A stretch of 64,000 nucleotides of DNA. It comes from Pomphorhynchus laevis (Eukaryota > Acanthocephala > Palaeacanthocephala > Echinorhynchida > Pomphorhynchidae). Location of the stretch: the NCBI GenBank assembly GCA_012934845.2, contig WNNJ02002248.1:107730-171729 (forward strand), in the 5' to 3' direction. Shown in pieces: positions 44,133 to 55,944 of the stretch. The position numbers were made by a program, and so were the translations under genes. How positions within the stretch are numbered: position 1 is the first letter of the stretch; the number at the start of each line of letters is the position of its first letter. A model generated the notes under the pieces. That model was not told the DNA's origin and did not search any database. It worked only from the letters and a program-made list of their open reading frames with translations.

Positions 44133-45770
44133 AGAGCTCATCTCTTTGGAAGAGGTAATTGATGCTGTTAAAAATTTTGTAATGGCAAGTCTTCTGGAGT
44201 AGACGAGACTCGACCTGAAGCTTTAAATGCTCTCAACGTTGTTGGCATTAAGTGACTAACACGGATCTTCAACGTTGCATTGAATATGCAACGTTTAAGG
44301 TCAACGTTGTAATGTTCTAGTGAGTGGCGAACTGGGGGTGGTGGTACCGATCTTTAAGAAAGGTGACCGAAGAGTGTGTTCCAATTATCAGGGCATCACT
44401 CTTCTTAGTCAGACTTGTAAGCTATTTGCTGGGATTCTTGAGTTAAGGATACGGTCTATAGTTGAGGGATGTTGCAAGAGAAACAATGCGGTTTTCGTCG
44501 AGGTCGTGGTACTACGGATCAGCTTTTTTACTCTCTCAACTATCCTTGAACGGTCTAAAGAGTTCGCTCAACTGGTCTAAATGTGTTTTGTAAACTTGGA
44601 GAAGACGTTCGACCGAGTTCTGCGAAAGAGGTTGTGGGAGATACTAAGGGAGTATGGAGTACAACACTATCTTCGGGTAGCTGTTGCTTCTCTGTATGAA
44701 CAAAGTATGAGTTGTGTTCGTGCTCTAGGTAGGAAGTTAGAATCATTTCCAGCAGGCGTTGGGCTTCATCATGGTTGTCCCTTGTCTCCACTTTTGTTCC
44801 TTGTTTACATGAACAAAATTTCGAGACGGGCTGCTCTGACGGATGTCGGTCTTCCGTTCGGTTCCATCAAGATACCATCTCTGCTTTTTGCAGATGACGT
44901 TGTCTTGTTGACTTCTTGTCCTGAGGACATACAATGCCTACTAGATCGATTTACAATGGAATATCAAGCGGCAGGGATGTTGCTTAGTACCTCTAAGATT
45001 GTCTCTGTGTTCGTCTCGGATTCATGTGCAAATGTCAATCCGAGTTGGGGAAAGGTTTTTTCGTATGTGGATGATTCCAAGTATCTTGAGGTATTGTTCT
45101 CAAGGGACCCTAGGAACATCAGGAGAGATTGAGAAGCGGATTTGTGCAGATAACGCAGCAATGCGTTCTTTGTACAGGCTTGTCATAGTTAAGCGGGTGT
45201 TGAGTTTTCGAGCGAAACTTTCGGTTTACCACGCAATCCTCGTTCCTATCTTAACCTATGGTCACGAGCTTAGGTTATGACCGAAAGGATAATATCTCAG
45301 ATACAGGCGACTGAAATGGGGTTTCTTTGCTGTGTGACCGGTTTAGCCTTAGAGATAAGGTTAGGAATTCGGTCATTTGGAATGAACTCAGAGTAAAGTC
45401 GCTGCTTATCCACATCGAAAAAATTAGTTGAGTTGGCTTGGATACGTTCTGAGGTATGTCTAGGGATTGTTTTCCACGAAGGATTTTCCAGGCCGGACTC
45501 TCTGGAAAGATACCTCGAGATATACCTCGATAACGGTGTAGAGATCACATCTCGAAACTGGTCCAATGCCGCCTTGTGCTATCTGAAAGAGAACTCTGGT
45601 ATGTCGCCCAGGATCGCGATGTCTGGAGTAGTTTGGTTCGTGCAACTGTTTCCACGATCCGACACCCGGATCAGTGGTTGACAGGAAAAAATCTTGTATA
45701 TATTTTTTCTTGTCAAGAAATTGTTATTGTTTATAAAAATTAGAAACATTACAATTTGTAAATTGGGTGT
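44133..45770 (+). pseudogene. Second LINE family, RT-bearing degenerate copy
   Basis: Reading through several stops and shifts: SLEEVIDAVKNF, GVVVPIFKKGDRRVCSNYQG, KEFAQLV then MCFVNLEKTFDRVLRKRLWE, GLHHGCPLSPLLFLVYMNKI, SLLFADDVVLLTSCPEDIQC, GMLLSTSKIVSV, YHAILVPILTYGHEL and RDVWSSLVR. F-A-D-D is the RT catalytic box. The set resembles a LINE family common in fish and other animals; I cannot fix the clade (RTE/R4-like). The 3' tail is AT-rich. A 10 bp hairpin AACGTTGCAT/ATGCAACGTT (44271-44295) interrupts the 5' part. Confidence 0.85.
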
Positions 45771-46580
45771 AAAGAACATAAATCATAAGCTTTTATTGCT
45801 AATTTTTCATCACTCAGTAACTAAACGACCCCTACAGAAGTCGTTTAGGGTTTTTTATTATTAAATAATAATAAATATTATTTAAAATATTTATTATTTT
45901 AAATAATAAATATTTAAAATATTTATTTTAAATAATTAGTTTTAAATATTAATAAATGTAATTATTTTTAAATATCTTTGTTGTGCAGGATCTTTACGAT
46001 AAATATTATCTTTACGGCGAATGATAAATTGTTTTTGTCACGTTCTTCATAATACTGATTATATTAAAATTGTAACTACCCGCTTTCTCTATTAAAAGAG
46101 AAATCGTTATTTATTTATTAAAAACAATCATTGCAACTTTCAATGAATAAAAATTGTATAGATAACGGAATTTGACGATTACATCCTTAGCTATATTAAT
46201 TTGGCCATAATAATAAGTTAATTACACACGTCAGGCTACGAAACTTGCATGATACTAATTAATATTTTTGGATGGGATGTACATACTGCAGCAAAAACAA
46301 GCATCGTTATTCGATAACGTGATATACCTAACTATATTTTCCAAACCATCTCATTATAGTTGATGAATACCGCGCTGTGAATTAGATTTTTCTATTAGTC
46401 AATACATATTTTTATTATCAACTATTTAAATGCTTTAACATTCGCCAATCATCTGTTCAGGATATAAATCATAAGCTTTCCGTCATTATTTATTTTAATC
46501 GATCAGCAACTAAATGCCTTGATTTCCTACGGCATCATTAGACTACAAAATTAACCTGCTACATCTATAGCAGTCTCTTA
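45771..46580. other. AT-rich region with two related short repeats
   Basis: AAATCATAAGCTTT begins both 45778-45850 and 46459-46540, and both continue with a similar CAGTAACTAAACGACC-type segment. The first ends in a 9 bp hairpin CTAAACGAC/GTCGTTTAG (45821-45848) followed by T residues. No gene seen. Confidence 0.45.
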
Positions 46581-46582
46581 CC

Positions 46583-46872
46583 ACAACCATCTTTCGGTAA
46601 ATTTTCTTCGTTGTTATTATCATCATTCTGTGCAGCACTATTTCGTTTCACTTTAAATTAAAAATACAGAAAATTATTTTAATATTCGTTTTCACTACCT
46701 TTTTTGGCTGGTTTCGGCGGAGACGTGGCTGGATTAGCTGTTCATACGAAGAAATATTAAAAGATACAAATAAAACAGTAATTGTGAATGTACCCCGGAA
46801 TTTCGTTCGTTTTGCTCCTCGAGGTATGCGGTTTCTAAGCTTTCCAACCATTGAACTGTAACCGTTTTTAAT
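46583..46872 (-). CDS. Candidate exons, possibly N-terminal part of a kinesin-13-like gene
   Basis: The minus-strand segment 46794-46872 lies between CTTTTAG and GTACAT and encodes LKTVTVQWLESLETAYLEEQ. The VTVQW-x-E-x-x-ET pattern recalls the N-terminal domain of kinesin-13 (SVTVEW-x-E-x-GET). Two further AG/GT-bounded segments follow at 46703-46738 (one frame reads NPATSPPKPAKK) and 46583-46651 (KRNSAAQNDDNNNEENLP). The phases do not all agree, no start exon or motor domain is found in the window, and a LINE lies where the rest should be. It may be a gene fragment, a pseudogene or coincidence. Confidence 0.25.
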
Positions 46873-48122
46873 CTAAAAGTCAATTCGATAAAGCTTTTAC
46901 ATGCTTTTTTATTAAATTTATTACACAATGTAAAATATTAGCAAACCAGTTTAATTGTTAATATTTAAAATTAATAGATTCAATTTGTTAATTTATTATT
47001 ACATTTGATTTATTTAATTAATTTTATTTAATTTTCAAATAAACCATAATTTAAATTCATTAAACCGTCCTTTGAAAATTATTTTATAAAGCAAACAGAC
47101 CAAACCTTTATATCCTTTTCATATGATTTTTAAATGTAAAAGATTTGATTTGCTTTTTAGTTTTTAATAGCGCCACATTTTTTGAAATTCTAGAATATAG
47201 CTAAGGGCGCTTACAATCCGGATTAAACGACAATAAAAAAGACTTAGACAACTGAACCGGGATAGCAACCGAATCTAGATAGTTAACGCAATACAGATGG
47301 CAAACTGGTGGCATTTTAAAAGACAATCTAAATTGTCAGAAAGTTCATTTAAAGATGGATTAAAACTATGCTATGATATCGTCCAATTTAGTAATCACTG
47401 ACTTAAAAGAAAAACTTAAAATGATCTCAAAGGTTAAAATAATGATAATTATATAAGCATGATATATGGTTATGATGATAAATCATGACCCAAATCAATT
47501 TACTAATAAAACATTTTTGTGTACTTTATACACTTATGTTTCTCAGCTCATGATAGTTCATGAACCTATCAGTTCATGCTAGGCTTCTAACATGAACCTA
47601 TGAGTTTATGTCAGGACTACGGTATAATCACATATTTAATTACTTAATATAAAAATATAATCATAGAAATTTTAAATATTACTTAATATTTAAAATACTA
47701 CATATTACGATGTCATTTACAAACACCTTGTGCAGTCAAAATTGAATTCGTTATAATTGCATGTTCTGATATTTTAATAAATAATAATCTGTGTAATTTT
47801 TATTGCGTCCGTTATCAACTTTTAGTGTGGCGATAATAATTTAATGTTTAATATAAGTATGCGATAATAAAATATATGTATTAAATATCATATAATTTTA
47901 ATAATTTAAAATGATTTTGATCCATTTATTAAATTTGAAATGTGTGAGCAGGGTCAACAAAACAAATTTATTTTTAAATTTTTACCGAAATAATTAAAAG
48001 GCATCTTCTGTAATATTAAGGCTACAAAACATAAAAACAATAATTCTAATATTAATTAAAAATAATTAATATTTTTAATTAATAATTATTTTTTAAACAA
48101 TAATTATTTTTTATTTATAATT
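46873..48122. other. AT-rich stretch, nothing recognised
   Basis: No open frame or repeat with a recognisable signature. Confidence 0.6.
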
Positions 48123-48610
48123 TATTATTCATTTGATATAATATTCGGTTCCCTCAAATGGACCTTTGTGCAATCAATTATAATCTTGGCGTTATTTATT
48201 GTGATTGGATGTGTGTTGTTAGGAAAATACCCTACAGGCATGCCACAGCGAGAACGGGGCGATCTTAGACAAACTGAAGAAGATCGAGCAATTGCAAACC
48301 AAATTTTTCTTTTCATAAATCCCAAAAATTCTGGTTATTGCTGTCCTTAGCGCTGCGTCTTAATCGCAGCTAGTGATTTCAGAAATAGTCTCATAGCCCA
48401 TACCACCCGACGTGGAGAAGATGAGAAGCATTAATCAACTCCGTTCAAGACTCACAATGCGTTCATTGTATTTCGCCTTTATTCTTGCTTCATCGCTGGC
48501 AAACACGGATGCGGGGACACCACAAGCATACGATTGAGCGTGAATATTAAAGATGGTGACGTCTAGAAACGTCCGCTCAAATCGATTGCTATGAAGTCCG
48601 GAACATAAAA
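48123..48610 (-). pseudogene. Transposon relic: retroelement C-terminal domain and possible DDE transposase piece
   Basis: On the minus strand, 48610-48400 reads NRFERTFLDVTIFNIHAQSY, then EARIKAKYNERIVSLER and FSTSGGMGYETISEITS. This matches a C-terminal domain found downstream of reverse transcriptases in many animal retroelement ORFs; it may be nuclease-like. Further along, another frame (48125-48325) reads NNAKIIIDCTKVHLREPN, reminiscent of the IIDCTE block of DDE_Tnp_4 transposases. Frames are broken. The two matches could belong to different elements. Confidence 0.5.
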
Positions 48611-50285
48611 TTTCAATTGAATTAAATATTTTTAATTGTATTTCGCCTTTTTTATATACTAATAAGTATTAATAATACTTATTAATAAATTTTTAATTAT
48701 TAATAATAACTAACATTAATTCAAAATTATAAAAACAATAATAAATATTTACGATTTAACGATTACAAAATGAAATTAAATTAGTTAAGAAGTAAAGACG
48801 ATCCAACCAACTTTAGTAAATACATTTGTTGTCCATTATGTTATCCACAAATATGTTGCTTCGCATATGGGTTCGGCAATCCTCTTATGCTGCTTGGTTT
48901 ATTAACTGGGTCTATTGTAATAAGTATGTTCGGCTTACATAAAGCTAGTGATATTTCGGGGCTATATTGAAATGACGACCTTTTCAATAAGGGTTGTATG
49001 GCCTAAACTTGATCGTAAACAGATAAATATATTTAAGTCGTAATCCTTTATAGTCTCGGTTCGTACTATTTTCTCCAGGTAAATTAACCTTTACGTTTAA
49101 AGATAATATTTGAGGCACTGTGGCATTATAGTAACGAAGATATTAAAGATCATTAAAGGTTGTCTAACCATCTAAATACATTGAAATATGCTAGCACAAA
49201 TCATATGTAAAGGATAATTAAAAGCATATAATGTAAAAAAAGAAGAAAAAGAAACACTAAACCCGTTATTTGATTGTTTTTATTTAACTGTCTACCGTCT
49301 TTTTTCATTTATTGCGTTCATTTTGCACAGACAAATTAAAACACTTTGGTGGTGTGATAATTTCAAAGCGTGATAATTAATTCCGTCTGTGTTATGTTTG
49401 ATGTTTTTTGTAAAATACCAATCTCATATATAACCTCAGCCTGAGGCTCTTTGGCAAACGTTGTGATTTGGCAATTTTATCATACTTGTAGATCGAATAC
49501 ACTACACTATTCATTTATAATATGTGTCAAGTTAGACGCTAATAGAAGATGTAAACTAAAGAATGAATTACAAATACAAGTCATTAATGGAGGGGATCCT
49601 AAATGATTTTTTTTGTCGATTAACGTGTCAAATTCAAATCAAGAATTTTTGTTCAATACAGCAATTTTGCTCTTAATTTAAAAGGTTAATCGACAAAATT
49701 TACCGCAAATTTATATGTAGTGAATACATGAATTTATAATTCATATATTCACCCTTTATGATCAGTAATGATTTATGATCAGTTATTTTATACAATTCCA
49801 TTGTATACATTCATTAAAACTTCTTGATATGTAGTTAATTATTTTAAAAGAATCAATAAATTCTTAATTCTTTTAAAAACTAATATATAATTTCAGAGTG
49901 TCAAGTAAATACGTATTTTGAATATTTCATGGGCTTGACGATTAAGATTTTTTTACTTATTTTATCACAAACGCAGCTGATATCTTAAATTCAACTGAGG
50001 ATTTGTGAGTATAAGCTTTAAAACAGTTTAATTTTTAAAAATTATTTTATTAAAAAATCAAATTTATTAAAACACTTAAGATCATTTATTCTATTATTTC
50101 GTTTTATTTCATTTTTAATTATTTTTTATTTCATTTATCAATATGAGTAAATATATATACGACAATAAAAAGATAAAAAGATTATAAAAAATTATAATAT
50201 TAATAAAAACAACATAATGTAAAGATAAAATTTTATGTAATTATTTAATATTTATATTTATTTATCTTTAAATAAAGAAAGAATT
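48611..50285. other. AT-rich stretch, nothing recognised
   Basis: A weak GC-richer patch at 48830-49030 has no long frame. No repeats identified. Confidence 0.55.
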
Positions 50286-50289
50286 TTGT

Positions 50290-51390
50290 TTAAAACATCA
50301 GTGTCTGCATCTTGATGATCCACCGAGTACTAATGCCGGCGCAAGATGAAGCTGATGTTTAGATCGTATTGCAACTGGTTTGTAACGATATTCATACACT
50401 AGTTTGCAAACACATGCTTAGGATTGAAGTATAAAGCAGTATAACATCCTTAAATTTCACAGATTAAATAACCTGATCTGGAAATCTATTTCGTAAAGTG
50501 TCAGACCGGTAAGGAGTCTATAAATTCACAGGAAAGATTTATACAGCATGTTGAAACGTTATTGCTCAATACCTCCGTCCTAATGATCAATTGAGTTTGT
50601 ATGAATATCGTGATGATATTTATACACTAGTTTGCGGACTTTTTTAGGAAAAAAGCATAGATCAGTATAACATCCTTACATTTCACAGATTAATGAACTG
50701 CTCTGGAAATCTATTTCTAAAAGTGTCAGACCGGTAAGGAGTCTACAGATTCGTAGTTTCGTGCAATTTTTCGACGACTAGCTGAATTCTGCATAGACCA
50801 TCCAAGTATTACAGCATGTTGACACGTTAGTTCTCAATGCCTGCGCCCTGAAGATCAACTGAGTACTAACATCGGCGCAGGATGATGTTGATGGTTAAAT
50901 CGTGTTGTAACTGGTTTGTGACGATATTCGTACACTAATTTACAGACACATGTTTAGGATTGAAGCATAAAGCATTTATAATATCCTTACATTTCACAGA
51001 TTAATAACTTGCTCTAATAATCTATTTCAAAAAGTGTCAGACCGGTAAGGAGTCTACAAATTCGCAGGAATTTCGTAAAATTTTTCAGACTAGCTAGATT
51101 CATTTTAGGCCATCCAAGTATTACAGCATGTTGAAACGTTAGTGCTTAATGCCTACGCCCTGATGATCCACTGAGTACTAACGTCTGCGCAGGATGATAA
51201 TGTCGTTTAATCATATTACAATTATATCGTCGACACAGGATATTGTCGTTTAAATAGTGTTGCAACTCGTTAGTGACGATATTCGCACACTAGTTTACCG
51301 ACGCATGTTTAAGATCAAAGCATATAGCGGTATAACATCCTTACGTTTCACATATAAGGATAATGTCGGAGATGCTGGTTGCCCAGCGTT
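50290..51390. repeat. Diverged tandem repeat, about four units of roughly 220-310 bp
   Basis: The landmark GTGTCAGACCGGTAAGGAGT starts at 50499, 50723 and 51034, giving spacings of 224 and 311 bp. A second landmark, CACTAGTTTGC or close variants, recurs four times, near 50397, 50625, 50932 and 51289. Units end in a shared ACAGCATGTTGAAACGTT-like box. No coding capacity seen. Confidence 0.85.
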
Positions 51391-51680
51391 ACGTGTAAAT
51401 ATTAATTATACATAATGAATTACTATAACTATGGTAATAATTAATTATTAACATAATTAATTACTAAACAATAAATATTAATTATATATAAAAAATATAA
51501 TGATATAATTATATTATATCATTAATTATATAATTACAAGTATACTTTTAAATATGTCATTATATATTGTAATTCGCCACTTTCCCTCCTTATCGTAATT
51601 GGCTAAAATATGATGGCATATTTATGATGGCAATATAAATATGATGGCATATTTAAAATATGATGGCAATATAATTGGCA
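51391..51680. repeat. AT-rich sequence ending in ATGATGGCA short repeats
   Basis: Bases 51608-51680 carry five irregularly spaced ATGATGGCA copies separated by AT-rich fillers. Confidence 0.6.
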
Positions 51681-51857
51681 TCTATCGTGTTTTTTGGAGC
51701 GTTCCACATTTTGGTTAATAGACTCTATAGAATACCCGTCCCGGTCATAAAACGTACGTTGATTATTGACCATATTCTCGGAAGCACGAAAATTTACATT
51801 AGGAGCTATAGTTGGAGAAGATTCATTATTATGTCTAATGAAGATTACCCGACTTAC

Positions 51858-51992
51858 AAACTTTCACGTCCTAAGTTGCAGTTTAGAGCTCCAGCTGGTG
51901 AGATGTCGCGCAATGAAACATTTAATTTCTGTCCATCTTCAAAAGCAACAATTACATATTGAGAGTTTTCATCTACTAGTTTAGCTCGCTCT
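51858..51992 (-). CDS. Candidate internal exon of an unidentified gene
   Basis: A 135 bp minus-strand open segment between AAATACAG and a strong TTT|GTAAGT donor, encoding RERAKLVDENSQYVIVAFED, then GQKLNVSLRDISPAG. The compact beta-rich pattern (YVIVAFEDG-x-x-x-x-VSLRDI) suggests a small Tudor-like barrel, but I do not recognise the family. Intron phase is 2 on both sides. The exon starts within about 20 bp of the 3' end of LINE copy 3. Downstream, after 23 bases ending in AG, a frame of about 85 codons continues (NNESSPTIAPNVNF...). Whether a whole gene exists is uncertain. Confidence 0.4.
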
Positions 51993-52011
51993 CTGTATTT
52001 AAAAAAAGGAT

Positions 52012-55000
52012 TTATTTTAACGTGGCAAATGCGTGCCAGCGCACGCTTACATGACCACAACAAAACAAGACTGTGAATCAGGTGTCGAGAAGGTGTGAAC
52101 GGAGGAGGTGTTTGAATGTGATAAAGGAGGGAGCGCGGCGGACGTCGAGAGGGAGTTGATTCCAGGCGAGTGAGGCGGCGACGAGGAAGGATCGGAGACC
52201 GTAGTTGTTGGAGTAATTAGGAACGTGGAGTAAGAGGGTATGACAGGAACGAAGCGATAGCGAGGTGGGGCGAGTATCGTCTAAGAAAGGAAGGTTGATG
52301 AACGATGGGGAGCCGACAGCGATGAGACGAAAAGTAACGAGAAGAAGGCGGAGTTTGATGCGGATGTGGATGGTGGGCCAGGAGAGTTGGGCAAAATATG
52401 TGGATGTGTGGTCGAAGCGACGGAGACGAAAGAGCACTCGAACGGCGGTGTTGATTATTCGTTGTAGGGGTAGGATGATGGATTTTGGAGAATTGGCAAA
52501 AAGGCTAAGGCAGTAATCGATTTTAGGGAAAAGAAGCGATGAAAGAAGATACATACAAGAATGGAAGTCGATAAGGGGGCGGATACGGCGGATGTCACGG
52601 AGAATTAAGTTAGACGAGCGGACCTTGTCACGGACGAAGGGTTTAATGGAAAGGTGATCATCGAAATGGAAGCCTAAGAAAGTGAGATTGTGTACTATGG
52701 GGATGATCGATGAGGTAAAAGATACAGTGGGAGGAGATATGTTTAGCTTACGGAGGAGAATCTACATTATTTTGGACTTGTCGGGGTTTAGAACTAGATG
52801 GAGATTGGAGAGACGTTTGTAGATAGAAGAAAGACAGTTGGAGGCAGAAATGCCGATATCGTGTATGCGATGTGCGGGTGCATGAGCATAGATGATGATG
52901 TCATCGGCGTATAGCATGACGTTAAAGGAGTAAGGTTTGATAAACGAAGAGAGATCGCCTTATTCGAAGAGAGAAAAGCAGGGGACCTAGGACTGAACCT
53001 TGTGGGACCCCGCAAAAAATAGGGATGAGGAGGGGAGGATGATGAATTAGAACAGACGCGAAAGGAACGGTCGGATAGATATGAGGCGAACCATGCTACG
53101 GAGGAGGAAGAAAAGCCGTAATCATAACGAAGGCGAGAAAGGAGGACGGAGTGGTCGACAATGTCGAATGCGGAGGAGAGGTCGAGGGAGATGAGAACAC
53201 TATATAGAGCCTTGTCTCGAGAAATGAGTAAGTCGTTGTACACTTTTATGCATGCGATTTCTGTCGAGTGATTAGAGCGGAAAGCGGATTGGAATGGAGG
53301 GTACAGATTGGATGAGGAGAGATAAGCGTTGATTTGTATTAAGATGAGGCGTTCTAAGAGCTTAGAAAGAGTAGGGAGTAGTGAAATGGGGCGATAGCTA
53401 GAAGGAAGGGAGGGGTCGAGCGATTGTTTCTTAAGGAGGGGACGAACGATTGCGGATTTCCAGTGTGAAGGGAAGATACGACTGCGGATGGACGAGTTAA
53501 ACAAGGTTGTGAGAAATGGGGATATCGATGAGCATATAGATTTTAATATGTGGGTAGGCAGGGGATCGGCAGGTGAGGTTTTGTTGGGCAAGGACATGAG
53601 GACAGATGATACTTCTGTAGGTGAGACAGGGATAAGATGAAAGAGTTCCGGAAGGATGAGAGTAGACTGGGCAGAGTGGGATAGGATGGAGACCGGGGTG
53701 TGAGAGAGCAGCGTGGATACTTTAGTCTGGAGAAATGACGAATAATCATTAGCATTGATGTTGCAAGGCGTAGAGGAACGAGCCAGGATTGAGTTAAAAG
53801 TATGCCAGAGAGTCTTAGAGTTAAATGAAGTGATGATTTTATGCTGCCAGAAGGAGTTGCATTTGGTACGTAGTAGGTTGAGATGAGACCGGCGAAGAGC
53901 AAGATAGGAATCACGGAAAGACGGAGTGATCGAGCGGAAATCACGTCTGAGAGAGCGGTGATAGACTCGAAAAGCATGGCGGAGTCGACGCTTTGAGAGT
54001 AGGCATTGGATGTCAAACCATGGGGCACGGTGCAAGCGACGGTGTGGGTGAGACTTGAAGGGCAAGAGAATATCGAGAGTGGATGTGAGTTCAGAGTCGA
54101 AAAGAAAGGCGAGATCGTGAGGAGATGAATATGTTATTGTGGGTAATGATAGAGACGATTTGAGTAAGGCAGAGCGGAGAAGGGAGAGGTCAAGATTTCT
54201 CCAAGGGCGACGTAGGATTGTAGGTGTGTGAGGAGGGGTGTGGTTGCGAGTGAGATCAAGGGTGATAAGAAAGTGATCGGATAGACCAGGATCAGAGATG
54301 AACAGTGAGATGTAGGCAGCAAAATGATCGGGGACAGCGATGATGTCGAGTGCCCCACCAAGGATATGTGTTAGGGCAGTGGAGATTAGTTTGTAATTGT
54401 AGTTGGATAGAATGTTGATGAAGCGGATGGAATCTGTGGAAGAGGGACGGTCTAGGCGGATATTGAAGTCGCCTAGAACGAGTGAAGGGATTGAGGACAA
54501 AGAACAATGAGAAAGGAGGTCAGCGAGTTCGGTAAAAAATAAGGCTGTAGGAGCTGATGAACCAGGACGGTATACAATGGCGAGATCTAGAGTGATCGGG
54601 TTAGAATAACGACAAGTGAGCAATTCAAAAGAGCAAGGACTGAAAGGGGGATTGATTTTGCGAAGAGACGCCGGGTGACGCGCGAATGCGACGATGCCGC
54701 CATGATTAGAGGATTTAGAAGGGCATGAGCTGAGGGGGCGGGCGGATTCGACTAGGGAGCAACCGGCAGAGAGCAGACGGCGAATGGAAAGGTCGTCGGA
54801 ATCTGAGTGCTAGGATTTGGTGAGGCAGAATAGATCGATGGATTGCTTGGTGAATAGGTTGAGGATAAGATCGGATTTATTGAGAATAGATCTAGTGTTG
54901 AGGAGACCGATGCGGAAACCGTGTGCTGTGGCGAAAGAGTTTAGTGGAGAAGACACATAGGAGAGATGGAGCGCCATCGAATTTTTGGACGGGTGTGGAC

Positions 55001-55890
55001 AACTTGAAAATTTCCGTCTATGTTTCGGATGAATAGTTGATGTTTCGCCGTTTTCCTCGCGACGGCGTTTTGCGATGCGGGCTGAAGAGATTTGAGCGAT
55101 TTCAGAAGGGGCGCGATCGGGGAAAATTCGAGTGGTTGAAGATGACATGAGTTTGAATCGTTGAGAGAGGACAGAAGACGCGTGAGAGCGATGCTTGAAA
55201 ACAATTTTTTGTAGAGGGGGCTGGGAAGGATTAGATTGAGAAGATTTGTATAGACGGATGAATGCGAGAGGAGAAATGTCCTTGAAAAAGGATGGTTTAT
55301 CCACAGGAACAATAGACGAGAGGATGGATCTGAAGGCGGAAACATCGTGGTCCAGACGTGCTTGTGGAGATAAGGAGTTAGAAGGCGTGATATTAGTAAC
55401 AATGACGCAACGATCGCGAGAAGCAAAGCGCTTCCGTAAAGGAAGACGACTGACGTGAGTAGATGAGATCACGATAGAAGAGCTTTCAGTTGATGATTTG
55501 GAGGGATTTGGTTTGACGACGGGAGACATAGAGGATAATGATAATAAAGAGGGTGGCAAGCGATGTGAGGAAAGGTTATGAGTGGAAGGATAGTGGAGGT
55601 TGGTGGAGGTGATTTTGATTGATGGATGCAAGTTATTGAGAAACGAGACGGGAAGGACGGGACGTGGGGTGTCGGGGAGTGAAGATGACATGGAATGGGA
55701 AGTGTATATGGTGGCAGGGTCGGTGGGTGGAGAAAGGACATTAGAAACGACGGGGGTAGTTTGAGTTGACGTGTTGGATGTTGATATGTGCTTATTGGAA
55801 AGGTTGCATATTAGTTTGTTGGCACAAAAACCACATACGAAGTCTTCTTTAGCCTTATTCTTGTCGCAGATACTAATATTACTAATATTA
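52012..55890 (-). pseudogene. CR1/L2-like LINE, nearly full-length (copy 3)
   Basis: The best preserved copy, with one long minus-strand frame from about 55885. Near its start is a Cys cluster (FVCGFC, followed by ANKLICNL). The frame continues through THVSRLPLRKRFASRDRCVI to an APE-type endonuclease (GLLNTRSILNKSDLILNLF; LVLGDFNIRLDRPS) and the reverse transcriptase (SSYRPISLLPTLSKLLERL; VLISLDLSSAFDIVDHSVLL; YADD box; NPDKSK). Damage is limited: TAG at 54810-54812 and at 52762-52764, both where copy 2 has TGG (Trp), and two indels between about 53040 and 52940 that break frame around the GVPQGSVLGP block. The 3' end has the family hairpin and TAAAATAAATCC tail. It has been inactivated recently compared with the other copies. 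Confidence 0.92.
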
Positions 55891-55894
55891 CTAC

Positions 55895-55931
55895 ATTACT
55901 AATACTGATACTGTATATCAGTATTAGTAAT
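55895..55931. repeat. Perfect 16 bp inverted repeat at the LINE copy 3 / Gypsy junction
   Basis: ATTACTAATACTGATA and TATCAGTATTAGTAAT are separated by CTGTA, preceded by further ACTAATATT direct repeats. It marks the 5' boundary of LINE copy 3. Confidence 0.85.
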
Positions 55932-55944
55932 GTGTATAGGCAGT

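Noticed and set aside
50560-51200. Hammerhead ribozymes in the tandem repeat (GAAACGTT followed by CTGATGA)
   Set aside because: The flanks of the two cores are not complementary in any unit, and the core itself varies (CTAATGA, CTGAAGA).
51675-51962. 95-codon plus-strand open frame
   Set aside because: Lies antisense to the FEDG-containing candidate exon, which has better splice signals and sequence character.
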